From Flavobacteriales bacterium UBA958 (lineage in GTDB: Bacteria; Bacteroidota; Bacteroidia; Flavobacteriales_D; Crocinitomicaceae), in the NCBI GenBank assembly GCA_002293045.1, contig DBCM01000153.1, positions 20,136 to 48,014 on the forward strand: a DNA stretch of 27,879 bases, written 5' to 3'. The number at the start of each line of letters is the position of its first letter. The first letter of the stretch is position 1. The translations under genes and the position numbers were made by a program. Of this stretch, positions 1 through 9,489 are shown one piece after another. The notes under the pieces are model-generated. The model made no database searches and was not told the DNA's origin. It saw only the letters and a list, made by a program, of their open reading frames with translations.

Positions 1-2816
1 GGTTCACCGATGGATTGTGCGGCGATAACACCTACAGCATCTCCAATCTGTGCTGGCCTGTGCGAGGCAAGGTTACGTCCGTAACATTTCGAACACACGC
101 CTTTACGCATTTCACAGGTTAATACCGAACGAATTTCTACATCCTCAATGCCTGCTGCCTCAATTTCTCGGGCAACATTCTCCGTAATCAGTTCTCCGCT
201 CTCTACAATTAATCGGTCAGATTCAGGGAAATACACATCGTGTACAGACGTTCGGCCTAAGATTCGATCGTAAAGCGGTTCAACCACCTCATCGTTCTTA
301 CGTAGGGCTGTAGCAACGATACCACGAAGCGTACCGCAATCCTCAGAATTAATGACTACGTCTTGAGCCACATCCACCAAACGACGTGTTAAGTAACCTG
401 CATCAGCCGTTTTAAGGGCGGTATCTGCAAGTCCTTTACGCGCACCGTGGGTAGAAATAAAGTACTCAAGGATGGAAAGTCCTTCCTTAAAGTTAGAAAG
501 GATAGGGTTCTCAATAATCTCTTGCACGGAAGCACCAGATTTTTGCGGTTTCGCCATTAATCCTCGCATTCCAGACAGCTGACGAATTTGTTCTTTAGAA
601 CCACGAGCTCCAGAATCAAACATCATGTAGATGGAATTGAATCCTTGACGGTCAGTTTTCAACTGGTCCATTAGGGTTGCAGTCAAACGGGAATTGGTGT
701 GTGTCCAAATATCAATAATTTGGTTATACCGCTCATTGTTCGTGATTAATCCCATGTTGTAGCTGGACATCACTTCGATAACTTCTTGCTCAGCCTTGGC
801 CACCAATACTTCCTTCTCTTTTGGAATGATAATGTCATCCAAGTTGAATGAAAGGCCACCTTTGAATGCCATGTGGTATCCCAGTGTTTTGATGTCGTCC
901 AAGAATTGAGCAGTTCGGCTAGTTCCTGAAACTTTCAGTACCTCCCCGATGATATCTCTTAGTGCTTTTTTCGTAAGTACATCGTTTATATATCCAACCT
1001 CACGCGGAACGTTCTCATTAAACAAAACGCGACCGCAAGTAGTATCAATCATTTTTAATACCGGCTCACCTTGTTCGTTAAGGTCATAAGTCTTCACCTT
1101 GATGGTTGCATGCAAGTCTAAGCGACGCTCATTGTAGGCAATAATTACCTCTTCTGGCGAGTAGAATATTTTCCCTTCCCCTTTCACGATGTCTGACGGC
1201 GTAGAAACCTTTCCTTTGGTGATGTAGTACAAACCAAGAACCATGTCTTGAGATGGTACTGCAATCGGAGCGCCGTTCGCTGGATTCAAAATGTTATGAG
1301 AGGCCAACATTAACAACTGTGCCTCTAAAATTGCAGCATTACCCAACGGTAAATGCACGGCCATTTGGTCACCATCAAAATCCGCGTTGAATGCTGTAGT
1401 TACCAATGGGTGTAAGCGAATTGCTTTACCTTCAATCAATTTCGGTTGAAATGCTTGAATACCTAAACGGTGAAGTGTAGGGGCACGGTTAAGTAATACT
1501 GGGTGACCTTTCAATACGTTTTCTAGGATATCCCAAACTACCGGCTCTTTACGATCAACAATTTTCTTGGCAGATTTCACGGTTTTAACAATCCCCCGCT
1601 CGATCATTTTACGAATGATAAACGGTTTGTATAGTTCCGCTGCCATGTCTTTAGGAAGACCACATTCATGTAATTTCAAATCTGGTCCAACCACAATTAC
1701 GGAACGTGCAGAATAATCCACTCGTTTACCTAACAAGTTTTGACGGAAACGACCTTGCTTACCTTTCAAGGAGTCAGAAAGGGATTTCAATGCACGGTTT
1801 GACTCGGTTTTAACGGCACTTGATTTACGCGAATTATCAAACAATGAATCTACAGATTCTTGAAGCATCCGTTTTTCATTTCGCAAAATTACTTCCGGTG
1901 CTTTGATTTCGATCAAGCGCTTAAGTCGGTTGTTGCGTATAATTACTCGACGATAGAGGTCATTTAAATCCGAAGTAGCAAAGCGACCACCATCTAGGGG
2001 CACTAATGGGCGTAATTCAGGTGGAATCACAGGCACAACCTTCACAATCATCCATTCCGGACGGTTATCAATGCGTGTCTGAGAATCTTTCATTGCCTCA
2101 ACGACTTGTAAACGTTTTAGCGCTTCATTCTTACGTTGAACCGAAGTTTCTTCGTCTGCTGCTGCACGTAACTCATTAGAGAGGGAAACTAAATTTAGAT
2201 TTCTCAATAAATCGTAAAGTGCTTCGGCACCCATTTTCGCGATGAATTTATTCGGATCGGAATCATCTAAGAAATGGTTGTCCTTCAACGCTGGATTATC
2301 GATAATATCTAGGTAATCTTCTTCGGACAAGAAATCGTACTTTTTAAGGCCCAATCCTTCCATTTCTGCGGTAACTCCTGCTTGGATAACTACGTACCGT
2401 TCGTAATAAATAATCTGATCGAGTTTTTTGGTTGGAAGTCCAAGCAAGTACCCAATTTTATTCGGCAATGAGCGGAAATACCAGATGTGAGCAACGGGAA
2501 CCACGAGGGCAATATGCCCCATTCGTTCACGACGTACTTTTTTCTCTGTTACCTCTACACCGCAGCGGTCACAAACAATTCCTTTATATCGGATGCGCTT
2601 GTATTTACCACAATGACACTCATAATCCTTTACGGGTCCAAAAATACGCTCGCAAAACAATCCATCTCGCTCTGGTTTATAGGTACGGTAATTAATCGTT
2701 TCCGGTTTAAGTACTTCCCCACTAGATTGCTCCAAAATCAACTCCGGCGATGCCAAGGAGATGGTTATTTTATTGAAGCTGTTTTGTTTTTTTGGTGTTT
2801 CTTTCTTAAAAGCCAT
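1..2816 (-). CDS. rpoC: DNA-directed RNA polymerase subunit beta' (3' part missing)
   Basis: Largest subunit of the core RNA polymerase; it forms most of the active centre with RpoB. The reading frame starts at the ATG ending at 2816 and is open for about 938 codons to the window edge, so the C-terminal part (roughly a third of a Bacteroidota RpoC) lies outside. Visible hallmarks are the N-terminal zinc-binding cysteines near residues 67-87 (CHCG and CDRCG), the catalytic magnesium loop NADFDGD at residues 477-483, and a second zinc cluster near the truncated end (CGTLRG, then CEMRKGVCSKCYG). It lies 25 nt downstream of rpoB with no terminator between them, so the two are co-transcribed. Identification is secure; the truncation is only a window effect. 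Confidence 0.98.
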   Translation of the reverse strand, partial: MAFKKETPKKQNSFNKITISLASPELILEQSSGEVLKPETINYRTYKPERDGLFCERIFGPVKDYECHCGKYKRIRYKGIVCDRCGVEVTEKKVRRERMGHIALVVPVAHIWYFRSLPNKIGYLLGLPTKKLDQIIYYERYVVIQAGVTAEMEGLGLKKYDFLSEEDYLDIIDNPALKDNHFLDDSDPNKFIAKMGAEALYDLLRNLNLVSLSNELRAAADEETSVQRKNEALKRLQVVEAMKDSQTRIDNRPEWMIVKVVPVIPPELRPLVPLDGGRFATSDLNDLYRRVIIRNNRLKRLIEIKAPEVILRNEKRMLQESVDSLFDNSRKSSAVKTESNRALKSLSDSLKGKQGRFRQNLLGKRVDYSARSVIVVGPDLKLHECGLPKDMAAELYKPFIIRKMIERGIVKTVKSAKKIVDRKEPVVWDILENVLKGHPVLLNRAPTLHRLGIQAFQPKLIEGKAIRLHPLVTTAFNADFDGDQMAVHLPLGNAAILEAQLLMLASHNILNPANGAPIAVPSQDMVLGLYYITKGKVSTPSDIVKGEGKIFYSPEEVIIAYNERRLDLHATIKVKTYDLNEQGEPVLKMIDTTCGRVLFNENVPREVGYINDVLTKKALRDIIGEVLKVSGTSRTAQFLDDIKTLGYHMAFKGGLSFNLDDIIIPKEKEVLVAKAEQEVIEVMSSYNMGLITNNERYNQIIDIWTHTNSRLTATLMDQLKTDRQGFNSIYMMFDSGARGSKEQIRQLSGMRGLMAKPQKSGASVQEIIENPILSNFKEGLSILEYFISTHGARKGLADTALKTADAGYLTRRLVDVAQDVVINSEDCGTLRGIVATALRKNDEVVEPLYDRILGRTSVHDVYFPESDRLIVESGELITENVAREIEAAGIEDVEIRSVLTCEMRKGVCSKCYGRNLASHRPAQIGDAVGVIAAQSIGE

Positions 2817-2841
2817 GTTGTACGCTTTAACAATTTTGTAA

Positions 2842-5800
2842 TTAATCCATAGTAACATTAAGGCAAAGTCCTTTCAATTCATGTAGCAATACATTGAATG
2901 ATTCAGGAATACCTGGTTCTGGGATGTTATCTCCTTTAACGATAGCCTCATACGCCTTAGCTCGGCCTGTCACATCATCGGATTTAACCGTTAACAACTC
3001 TTGAAGAATATTTGCTGCTCCAAAGGCTTCGATCGCCCAAACCTCCATTTCTCCAAAACGCTGACCCCCGAACTGGGCTTTACCACCAAGCGGCTGTTGT
3101 GTAATCAACGAGTAAGGTCCGATAGAACGTGCGTGCATTTTGTCATCTACCATGTGAGATAACTTCAACATATAGATTACTCCTACAGTTGCTGGTTGAT
3201 CGAAACGCTCTCCAGTACCACCGTCATATAAATAGGTTTTACCTGACTTTGGAACCCCTGCTTTTGCAGTCCACTCATCAATTTCAGAAGGATGTGCTCC
3301 ATCAAAAATTGGTGTTGCAAACTTGATTCCAAGCTTTTCTCCTGCCCAGCCTAACACAGTTTCATAGATCTGACCTAAGTTCATACGCGAAGGTACCCCA
3401 AGAGGGTTCAACACGATATCAACTGGCGTTCCATCTTCTAAGAACGGCATATCTTCTTGACGAACGATATTTGCAACGATTCCTTTGTTACCGTGACGTC
3501 CTGCCATTTTATCTCCAACGCGAAGTTTACGTTTTTTCGCTACAAATACTTTAGCCAATTTCACGATTCCTGCTGGCAATTCATCTCCAACAGAAATATG
3601 GAATTTCTTGCGCTTGTAGTTCCCTAATAAGTCGTTCGCTTTGATGCTGAAGTTGTGAATCACACGGCTAATCATCTGATTAATTTTCTCATCAGCAGTC
3701 CAATTCAATGGATTGATAATGGTATAATCTAAGGTCATTAACCCTTTTCCAGTAAACTTAGTACCTTTCTTAATTAGTTCTTCTCTAAAGTTATTGAATA
3801 CGCCGGCAGATTTAGTTTCTCCTAAGATTAACATTAACTTTTCCGTTAATTTTTCTTTCAGATCATTGTACTCTTTTTGGTACTCCATATCCAATGTTTC
3901 CAATATCGGCTTGTCCTGTGATTTAGACTTACGGTCTTTCACTGCGCGAGAGAACAATTTCTTTTGAATTACGGTACCGCGTAAGGATGGTCCTGCTTTC
4001 AAGGAAGCATCTTTTACATCACCCGCTTTGTCTCCGAAGATTGCACGTAACAATTTCTCTTCTGGTGAAGGATCTGTTTCTCCTTTTGGCGTGATTTTTC
4101 CGATTAGAATGTCTCCTTCTTTTATTTCAGCTCCAATTCGGATTAATCCGTTTTCATCTAAATCTTTGGTTGCTTCTTCACTTACGTTTGGAATGTCTGA
4201 GGTTAACTCTTCCATTCCTCGTTTGGTGTCACGAACCTCTAAGGAGTACTCATCAATATGAATTGAAGTAAAAATATCATCGCGAACAATTTTCTCTGAA
4301 ATCACGATTGCATCTTCAAAGTTATATCCTTTCCATGGCATGAATGCCACTTTTAGGTTTTGTCCGAGGGCTAGCTCACCGCTTTCGGTAGCATACCCTT
4401 CGCACAACACTTGACCTTTAGATACTCTGTCACCTTTAGCCACAATAGGCTTAAGATTCATACAGGTACTTTGGTTCGTTTTCGCATATTTTGTTAACGA
4501 ATATCGCTTAACCTCACTGTCAAAGGAAACTAATTTGTCTTCATCGTTCCAGTCGTAGCGAATTACGATTTCGTTAGCGTCCACGTATTCTACTACTCCA
4601 TCCCCTTCTGCGTTAACTAGCACGCGAGAATCACGAGCAACAAGCTCTTCGATTCCTGTCCCTACAATCGGGGAATGTGGTTTTAATAGTGGAACTGCCT
4701 GACGTTGCATGTTCGATCCCATCAGGGCACGGTTGGCATCATCGTGTTCCAAGAACGGGATAGAAGAAGCCGCAATGGATGCAATTTGATTCGCCCCTAC
4801 ATCCATAAGGTGCAGGTCTTTCGGGTTTACCACAGGGAAGTCACCTTCATAACGGGCCTTAACGGTATCCGTAAGGAAATTTCCTTTGTTATCAACTTTT
4901 GCATTCGCTTGAGCGATAATTTTTCCATCTTCCTCTTCTGCCGCTAAATAAATCGGTTCCTCGGTGAACACCATTTTACCGTTGTCAATTTTACGGTAAG
5001 GAGTTTCAATGAATCCAAGTTTATTTACTTTGGCGAACACACAAAGTGAAGAAATCAATCCAATGTTTGGTCCTTCCGGTGTTTCGATGGTACACAATCT
5101 TCCGTAGTGGGTATAGTGAACGTCACGAACCTCAAATCCAGCACGTTCTCTGGATAAACCGCCTGGTCCGAGGGCTGAAAGACGACGTTTGTGCGTTACT
5201 TCGGCTAATGGATTGGTTTGATCCATAAACTGAGAAAGCTGGTTGGTTCCGAAAAACGAGTTAATCACGGAACTCAACGTTTTCGCGTTGATTAAGTCGA
5301 TCGGAGTAAATACCTCATTATCACGAACATTCATACGTTCTCTGATAGTACGAGCCATACGTGCCAAACCAACACCAAACTGAGAATACAATTGTTCTCC
5401 TACCGTACGTACACGACGGTTTGAAAGGTGATCAATATCATCAACGTCTGCTTTGGAGTTAATTAACTCGATGAGATACTTAACGATTTCAATAATGTCT
5501 TGTTTGGTAAGCACTCGTGACGCTTCCTCTGGACCGATTTTTAACTTTTTGTTGATTCGGTAACGTCCTACTTCTCCTAAATCGTAGCGTGTATCCGAGA
5601 AAAACAATTTTTCAAATACTCCCTTAGCGGTCTCAAAATCCGGGGCATCCGCATTTCGAAGTTGTCGATAGATGTATTCGATTGCTTCTTTTTCAGAGTT
5701 TGTTGGATCTTTCTGAAGGGTGTTATAGATGATTGTAAAATCAATCGCGTTTGCGTTTTCCTTGTGTAGGATTAATGATTTCGCCCCTGAATCTAGGATA

Positions 5801-6651
5801 TCATCTAAATGTTCTTCTTTAATTTCCAACTCACGCTCAAGGATCACTTCATTTCGTTCGATAGAAACTACCTCTCCAGTATCCTCATCCACGAAATCTT
5901 CAATCCATGTTTTGAGCACGCGTGCAGCAAGTCGTCGACCGACTAACTTTTTCATTCCTGCTTTAGTGACCTTTACCTCATCGGCTAGACCAAAAATCTC
6001 AAGAATATCGCGGTCTGTTTCGTACCCCATTGCACGGAACAAGGTAGTTAGTGGTAATTTTTTCTTCCGGTCGATGTACGCATACATGATGCTGTTAATA
6101 TCTGTAGCGAATTCCATCCAAGAGCCTTTGAATGGGATAATTCGTGCGGAATACAATTTTGTGCCGTTAGCGTGACGGGACTGACCGAAGAACACGCCTG
6201 GAGAGCGGTGCAACTGAGAAACAATTACACGTTCTGCGCCATTCACGACAAAAGAACCTTTCGGGGTCATATACGGAATTGTACCTAAATACACATCTTG
6301 TACGATGGTTTCGAAATCCTCATGTTCGGGATCGGTACAATATAACTTCAATTTTGCTTTAAGAGGCACGCTGTAGGTTAACCCACGTTCGATACACTCT
6401 TCAATCGAATACCTTGGGGGATCGATGAAATAATCCAAAAACTCGAGTACGAATTGATTTCGGGTGTCGGTAATTGGGAAATTTTCTGCGAAAACTTTGA
6501 AAAGCCCTTCGCTTTCTCTGTTTTCAGGTGTTGTTTCAAGCTGAAAGAATTCTTGAAACGATTTCAATTGAACCTCCAAAAAGTCGGGATACTCAAAGGT
6601 ATTTTTACTGGAGGCAAAATTAATTCGGGTTGAATTATTTTTTGTTGCCAA
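2842..6651 (-). CDS. rpoB: DNA-directed RNA polymerase subunit beta
   Basis: Second largest RNA polymerase core subunit, 1269 residues, complete and of normal length for Bacteroidota. The rifampicin-binding cluster lies around residues 460-500 and reads GTNQLSQFMDQTNPL followed by THKRRLSALGPGGL. The positions equivalent to E. coli D516, H526 and S531 hold the sensitive-type residues D, H and S, so a rifampicin-sensitive enzyme is predicted. The C-terminal motifs RIGPYSLITQQPLGGKA and GGQRFGEMEVWA, which contact beta', are intact. It follows rplL after 96 nt that contain a strong hairpin, and precedes rpoC by 25 nt. The hairpin suggests its level is set partly by attenuation or RNA processing rather than by a separate promoter. 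Confidence 0.99.
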   Translation of the reverse strand: MATKNNSTRINFASSKNTFEYPDFLEVQLKSFQEFFQLETTPENRESEGLFKVFAENFPITDTRNQFVLEFLDYFIDPPRYSIEECIERGLTYSVPLKAKLKLYCTDPEHEDFETIVQDVYLGTIPYMTPKGSFVVNGAERVIVSQLHRSPGVFFGQSRHANGTKLYSARIIPFKGSWMEFATDINSIMYAYIDRKKKLPLTTLFRAMGYETDRDILEIFGLADEVKVTKAGMKKLVGRRLAARVLKTWIEDFVDEDTGEVVSIERNEVILERELEIKEEHLDDILDSGAKSLILHKENANAIDFTIIYNTLQKDPTNSEKEAIEYIYRQLRNADAPDFETAKGVFEKLFFSDTRYDLGEVGRYRINKKLKIGPEEASRVLTKQDIIEIVKYLIELINSKADVDDIDHLSNRRVRTVGEQLYSQFGVGLARMARTIRERMNVRDNEVFTPIDLINAKTLSSVINSFFGTNQLSQFMDQTNPLAEVTHKRRLSALGPGGLSRERAGFEVRDVHYTHYGRLCTIETPEGPNIGLISSLCVFAKVNKLGFIETPYRKIDNGKMVFTEEPIYLAAEEEDGKIIAQANAKVDNKGNFLTDTVKARYEGDFPVVNPKDLHLMDVGANQIASIAASSIPFLEHDDANRALMGSNMQRQAVPLLKPHSPIVGTGIEELVARDSRVLVNAEGDGVVEYVDANEIVIRYDWNDEDKLVSFDSEVKRYSLTKYAKTNQSTCMNLKPIVAKGDRVSKGQVLCEGYATESGELALGQNLKVAFMPWKGYNFEDAIVISEKIVRDDIFTSIHIDEYSLEVRDTKRGMEELTSDIPNVSEEATKDLDENGLIRIGAEIKEGDILIGKITPKGETDPSPEEKLLRAIFGDKAGDVKDASLKAGPSLRGTVIQKKLFSRAVKDRKSKSQDKPILETLDMEYQKEYNDLKEKLTEKLMLILGETKSAGVFNNFREELIKKGTKFTGKGLMTLDYTIINPLNWTADEKINQMISRVIHNFSIKANDLLGNYKRKKFHISVGDELPAGIVKLAKVFVAKKRKLRVGDKMAGRHGNKGIVANIVRQEDMPFLEDGTPVDIVLNPLGVPSRMNLGQIYETVLGWAGEKLGIKFATPIFDGAHPSEIDEWTAKAGVPKSGKTYLYDGGTGERFDQPATVGVIYMLKLSHMVDDKMHARSIGPYSLITQQPLGGKAQFGGQRFGEMEVWAIEAFGAANILQELLTVKSDDVTGRAKAYEAIVKGDNIPEPGIPESFNVLLHELKGLCLNVTMD

Positions 6652-6687
6652 GACTATTAATTTATAAAATTTAGAAACTGCACTTTA

Positions 6688-6732
6688 CAAAAACAGGACA
6701 AGGCACCCGAAAAAATCGGTTGCCTTTCCTGT
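6688..6732 (-). terminator. Attenuator-like hairpin between rplL and rpoB
   Basis: Read on the minus strand, ACAGGA, AGGCA and CCGA pair with TCGG, TGCCT and TCCTGT. This gives about 15 base pairs in three blocks with small bulges and a short T-rich loop, followed directly by TTTTTG. The shape is that of an intrinsic terminator, yet it sits inside the ribosomal protein-RNA polymerase operon. In E. coli the same junction holds a partial attenuator and an RNase III site. Partial termination here is inferred by that analogy. Confidence 0.7.
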
Positions 6733-6747
6733 GAATTCCGTCTGAAA

Positions 6748-7128
6748 TTACTTAATCTCAACTTCGGCACCAGCCTCTTCAAGAGACTTTTTCAGGCCTT
6801 CCGCTTCGTCTTTAGAAACTGCTTCTTTCAAGGTAGCAGGTGCACTATCAACTAGATCTTTAGACTCTTTCAATCCGTTTCCTGTAAGTTCTTTTACAAG
6901 TTTAACTACAGCAAGTTTGTTTGGTCCGCTTGCCTTAAGGATTACATTGAATTCTGTTTGTTCCTCAACAGCAGCAGCTTCGGCACCGCCTCCACCACCT
7001 GCCATCATTACTGGGGCAGCAGCAGCTGGTTCGATTCCGTATTCTTCTTTTAGGATTGCCGCTAACTCGTTTACTTCTTTTACAGTAAGGTTAACTAGGG
7101 TTTCTGCGATTTGCTTTAATTCAGCCAT
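6748..7128 (-). CDS. rplL: 50S ribosomal protein L7/L12
   Basis: Ribosomal stalk protein, 126 residues, the multi-copy factor-recruiting protein that binds L10 through its N-terminus and contacts EF-Tu, EF-G and other GTPases through its C-terminus. The sequence shows the helical N-terminal dimerisation domain (residues 1-32), a flexible Ala/Gly-rich hinge (about 35-55, with a run of five glycines) and the conserved C-terminal domain with KLAVVKLVKELTGNGLKESK and a terminal EVEIK. It starts 29 nt after rplJ. It is followed by the hairpin at 6688-6732, fitting the usual need for more L7/L12 than RNA polymerase. Confidence 0.99.
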   Translation of the reverse strand: MAELKQIAETLVNLTVKEVNELAAILKEEYGIEPAAAAPVMMAGGGGGAEAAAVEEQTEFNVILKASGPNKLAVVKLVKELTGNGLKESKDLVDSAPATLKEAVSKDEAEGLKKSLEEAGAEVEIK

Positions 7129-7157
7129 TTTATTTGTTTTTAAATAAGGTTAATAAA

Positions 7158-7676
7158 CTATCTTTCTTCGAGGGTCTTTAAAATACCCGCGATTTTACCG
7201 CCTGCTCCTTTAAGGCCAGACAACACATTCTTAGCAGGACTCTGAAGTAATCCAACAATTTCTCCAATCAATTCTTCTTTAGATTTCATGGTTTCAAGAG
7301 CCACCAATTGATTATCCCCAACAAAGATTGCCTCTTCAATATAGGCACCTTTAAGGATAGGCTTTTGATTTTTCTTACGAAATTCTTGAATTAGACGCGC
7401 CGGAGCATTCGCTTCTTGGCTAATCATAATGGATGTAGAACCTTTTAACAGGCTCGCAAGTTCACCATAATTCTTACCTTCCACGCGATCCATTGCCTTC
7501 TTCAACAAGGTGTTTTTAACAACCTTTAGCGAGATATTTGATTGAAAACATCTTCTTCTTAAGTTGTTAACAGTCTCGACTGTTAAGTCCGCGGTATCTG
7601 TTAAATAAAGGATGTTTGCAGCGGACAATTCAGCGGCCAAATCGTCAATGTACTGTGCTTTTTCTTCTCTGTTCAT
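7158..7676 (-). CDS. rplJ: 50S ribosomal protein L10
   Basis: Ribosomal protein L10 (uL10), 172 residues, the base of the stalk that binds 23S rRNA and carries the L7/L12 dimers on its C-terminal helix. Family features visible are the N-terminal MNREEKAQYIDDL helix, LRRRCFQSNISLKVVKNTLLKKA around residues 39-62 and a C-terminal amphipathic helix ending GKIAGILKTLEER. Only 10 nt separate it from rplA. In many bacteria a structured leader upstream of rplJ lets L10 repress its own mRNA; there is no room for one in this gap, so any such control would have to act elsewhere in the operon. Confidence 0.98.
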   Translation of the reverse strand: MNREEKAQYIDDLAAELSAANILYLTDTADLTVETVNNLRRRCFQSNISLKVVKNTLLKKAMDRVEGKNYGELASLLKGSTSIMISQEANAPARLIQEFRKKNQKPILKGAYIEEAIFVGDNQLVALETMKSKEELIGEIVGLLQSPAKNVLSGLKGAGGKIAGILKTLEER

Positions 7677-7686
7677 GTTAAAAATA

Positions 7687-8382
7687 TTAAGCAGTTACTG
7701 ATTTGGGTTCGATTTGAATTCCGGCACTCATTGTAGAGCTGATTGCAATGCTTTTAATGTAAGTACCTTTCGCCGCAGACGGTTTTAGCTTGATAAGTGC
7801 TTGAATCAATTCGTTCGCGTTCTCTTTCAACATCGAACCATTGAAACTAACTTTACCAACCGCAGAATGTATAATCCCGTACTTATCGACTTTAAAGTCA
7901 ATTTTACCGGCTTTTACTTCTGCCACCGCTTTTGCAACGTCGAGTGTTACAGTACCTGTTTTTGGATTCGGCATCAAGCCTCGTGGACCTAAAATCCGTC
8001 CGAGTGCTCCAACCTTACCCATTACAGATGGCATTGTGATAATTACATCAACATCGGTCCAACCGCCCTTAATTTTAGCGATGTAGTCGTCTAACCCTAC
8101 GTAGTCCGCACCTGCAGCTGTTGCTTCCGCCTCTTTATCTGGCGTACACAGCACGAGAACGCGCATGTCTTTACCAGTTCCGTGAGGAAGTGCTACCGTT
8201 CCACGAACCATTTGGTTAGCCTTTCTTGGATCAACGCCTAAACGCACTGCGATGTCTACGGATGCATCAAACTTTGTTGTGGAGATTGCTTTAACTAATT
8301 CGCAAGCTTCTCCTAATGGATAGGCTTTGTCTAAATCAACTTTAGACAAAACTTCCTTTCTTTTTTTCGAAATTCTTTTCAT
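7687..8382 (-). CDS. rplA: 50S ribosomal protein L1
   Basis: Ribosomal protein L1 (uL1), 231 residues, the rRNA-binding protein of the mobile L1 stalk next to the E site, and in many bacteria a translational repressor of its own operon. Visible family motifs are VDIAVRLGVDPRKANQMVRG in domain I, the GRILGPRGLMPNPKTGTV stretch around residues 128-145, and the domain I return strand near KIDFKVDKYGIIHSAVGKVSF. Full length and without anomalies. It is 11 nt downstream of rplK and 10 nt upstream of rplJ in the standard order. Confidence 0.99.
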   Translation of the reverse strand: MKRISKKRKEVLSKVDLDKAYPLGEACELVKAISTTKFDASVDIAVRLGVDPRKANQMVRGTVALPHGTGKDMRVLVLCTPDKEAEATAAGADYVGLDDYIAKIKGGWTDVDVIITMPSVMGKVGALGRILGPRGLMPNPKTGTVTLDVAKAVAEVKAGKIDFKVDKYGIIHSAVGKVSFNGSMLKENANELIQALIKLKPSAAKGTYIKSIAISSTMSAGIQIEPKSVTA

Positions 8383-8393
8383 GTCTTCTTGAT

Positions 8394-8840
8394 TTATTTA
8401 GTTTTTGGAGCAGATCCTCCTTTTACAATTACACCCATACTTCGTGCTGTACCTGCCACCATTGACATTGCAGCATCCACCGTAAAGCAATTTAAATCAG
8501 GAAGCTTATCTTCTGCTATGGTTCGAATTTGATCCCATGAGATGGTTCCCACTTTGGACTTATTCGGCTCAGCAGAACCTTTCTTGATTTTTGTCTGCTC
8601 GACAATTTGAACTGCAGCTGGCGCTGTTTTTAGCACAAAGTCGAATGACTTATCTGCATATACAGTGATTACTACTGGAACCACTTTTCCGGCTTTATCT
8701 TGAGTTCGTGCATTAAACTGCTTACAAAACTCCATGATATTTACGCCTTTAGCACCGAGTGCTGGACCGATTGGGGGCGAAGGATTCGCCGCACCGCCTT
8801 TGACCTGTAATTTGATCAAAGCTGCTACTTCTTTAGCCAT
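8394..8840 (-). CDS. rplK: 50S ribosomal protein L11
   Basis: Ribosomal protein L11 (uL11), 148 residues, part of the GTPase-associated centre and the thiostrepton-binding site. The proline-rich N-terminal domain reads KGGAANPSPPIGPALGAKG (residues about 15-33) and the C-terminal RNA-binding domain carries the usual GTARSMG motif near the end. The start ATG at 8840 follows an 81-nt spacer from nusG, the longest gap between nusG and rplL. That spacer contains a perfect hairpin just upstream of the start. Confidence 0.99.
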   Translation of the reverse strand: MAKEVAALIKLQVKGGAANPSPPIGPALGAKGVNIMEFCKQFNARTQDKAGKVVPVVITVYADKSFDFVLKTAPAAVQIVEQTKIKKGSAEPNKSKVGTISWDQIRTIAEDKLPDLNCFTVDAAMSMVAGTARSMGVIVKGGSAPKTK

Positions 8841-8851
8841 TTATTCACAAT

Positions 8852-8869
8852 TTATGTAGTCAAACATAA
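8852..8869 (-). promoter_or_regulatory. Hairpin in the rplK leader
   Basis: A perfect 6-bp stem with a 6-nt loop (TTATGT, TTGACT, ACATAA on the minus strand) lies 12 nt upstream of the rplK start codon in the nusG-rplK spacer. It is not followed by a T run, so it is not a terminator. It could affect translation of rplK or serve as a protein-binding site. L1 is known to regulate the L11-L1 mRNA in E. coli, but I do not see a clear copy of the rRNA target here. The AT-rich stem could also be chance. Confidence 0.3.
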
Positions 8870-8921
8870 GTACTCACGGGAAGCTTTGTTCGTTTTCCTT
8901 ACTCCTACGGTTAATACACTC

Positions 8922-9473
8922 TTAAACCTCTTTTTCAACTTGCATGTAGCTGAGCTCTAGCAAGTTCTTTCTTCCAAATATTTTTACCATTACTTTTAAC
9001 TTCTTCTTCTCTTCATTGATTTCATCTACCACGCCACTGAAGTTATTGAATGGACCATCGATTACCTTCACATTTTCTCCAATCACGAACGGGATTCTCA
9101 CTTCCTCTTCGTTTTCGGCCAATTCATCTACTTTACCTAGGATTCGATTCACTTCTGACAAGCGCATGGGAACTGGTTCCCCGCCTTTAACAGCACCTAA
9201 GAAACCAATTACGTTAGGAATTCCTTTAATGATATGAGGGACTTCACCAACCAAGGAGGCCTCGATTAGCACATATCCAGGTAAATACGCTTTTTCTTTA
9301 TTTACCTTTTTGCCGTTTCGGATTTGAAATACCTTTTCCGTCGGGATCAATACTTGGGCTACGAAATCATTCAATTTATGACGTGAAATCTCCAACTCAA
9401 GAAGTTCCTTTACCTTCTTCTCCTTTCCGCTCACTGCGCGAACCACGTACCATCTTTTGGAAATGTCTGACAT
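8922..9473 (-). CDS. nusG: Transcription termination/antitermination protein NusG
   Basis: NusG, 183 residues, the RNA polymerase elongation factor that links polymerase to Rho or to the ribosome. The NGN domain occupies residues 7 to about 105 (KRWYVVRAVSGKEKKVKELL, then AYLPGYVLIE). The C-terminal KOW domain (about 125-183) contains the expected GENVKVIDGPFNNFSGVVDE. It starts 16 nt after secE, in the near-universal secE-nusG pair. No insertion is present, unlike some longer Bacteroidota paralogues used for polysaccharide operons, so this is the house-keeping copy. Confidence 0.99.
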   Translation of the reverse strand: MSDISKRWYVVRAVSGKEKKVKELLELEISRHKLNDFVAQVLIPTEKVFQIRNGKKVNKEKAYLPGYVLIEASLVGEVPHIIKGIPNVIGFLGAVKGGEPVPMRLSEVNRILGKVDELAENEEEVRIPFVIGENVKVIDGPFNNFSGVVDEINEEKKKLKVMVKIFGRKNLLELSYMQVEKEV

Positions 9474-9489
9474 TTATACCGTCGATTAA

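Noticed and set aside
2432..2852. Open frames antisense to the start of rpoC
   Set aside because: Opposite-strand shadows of a strongly conserved gene, with no family resemblance or signal.
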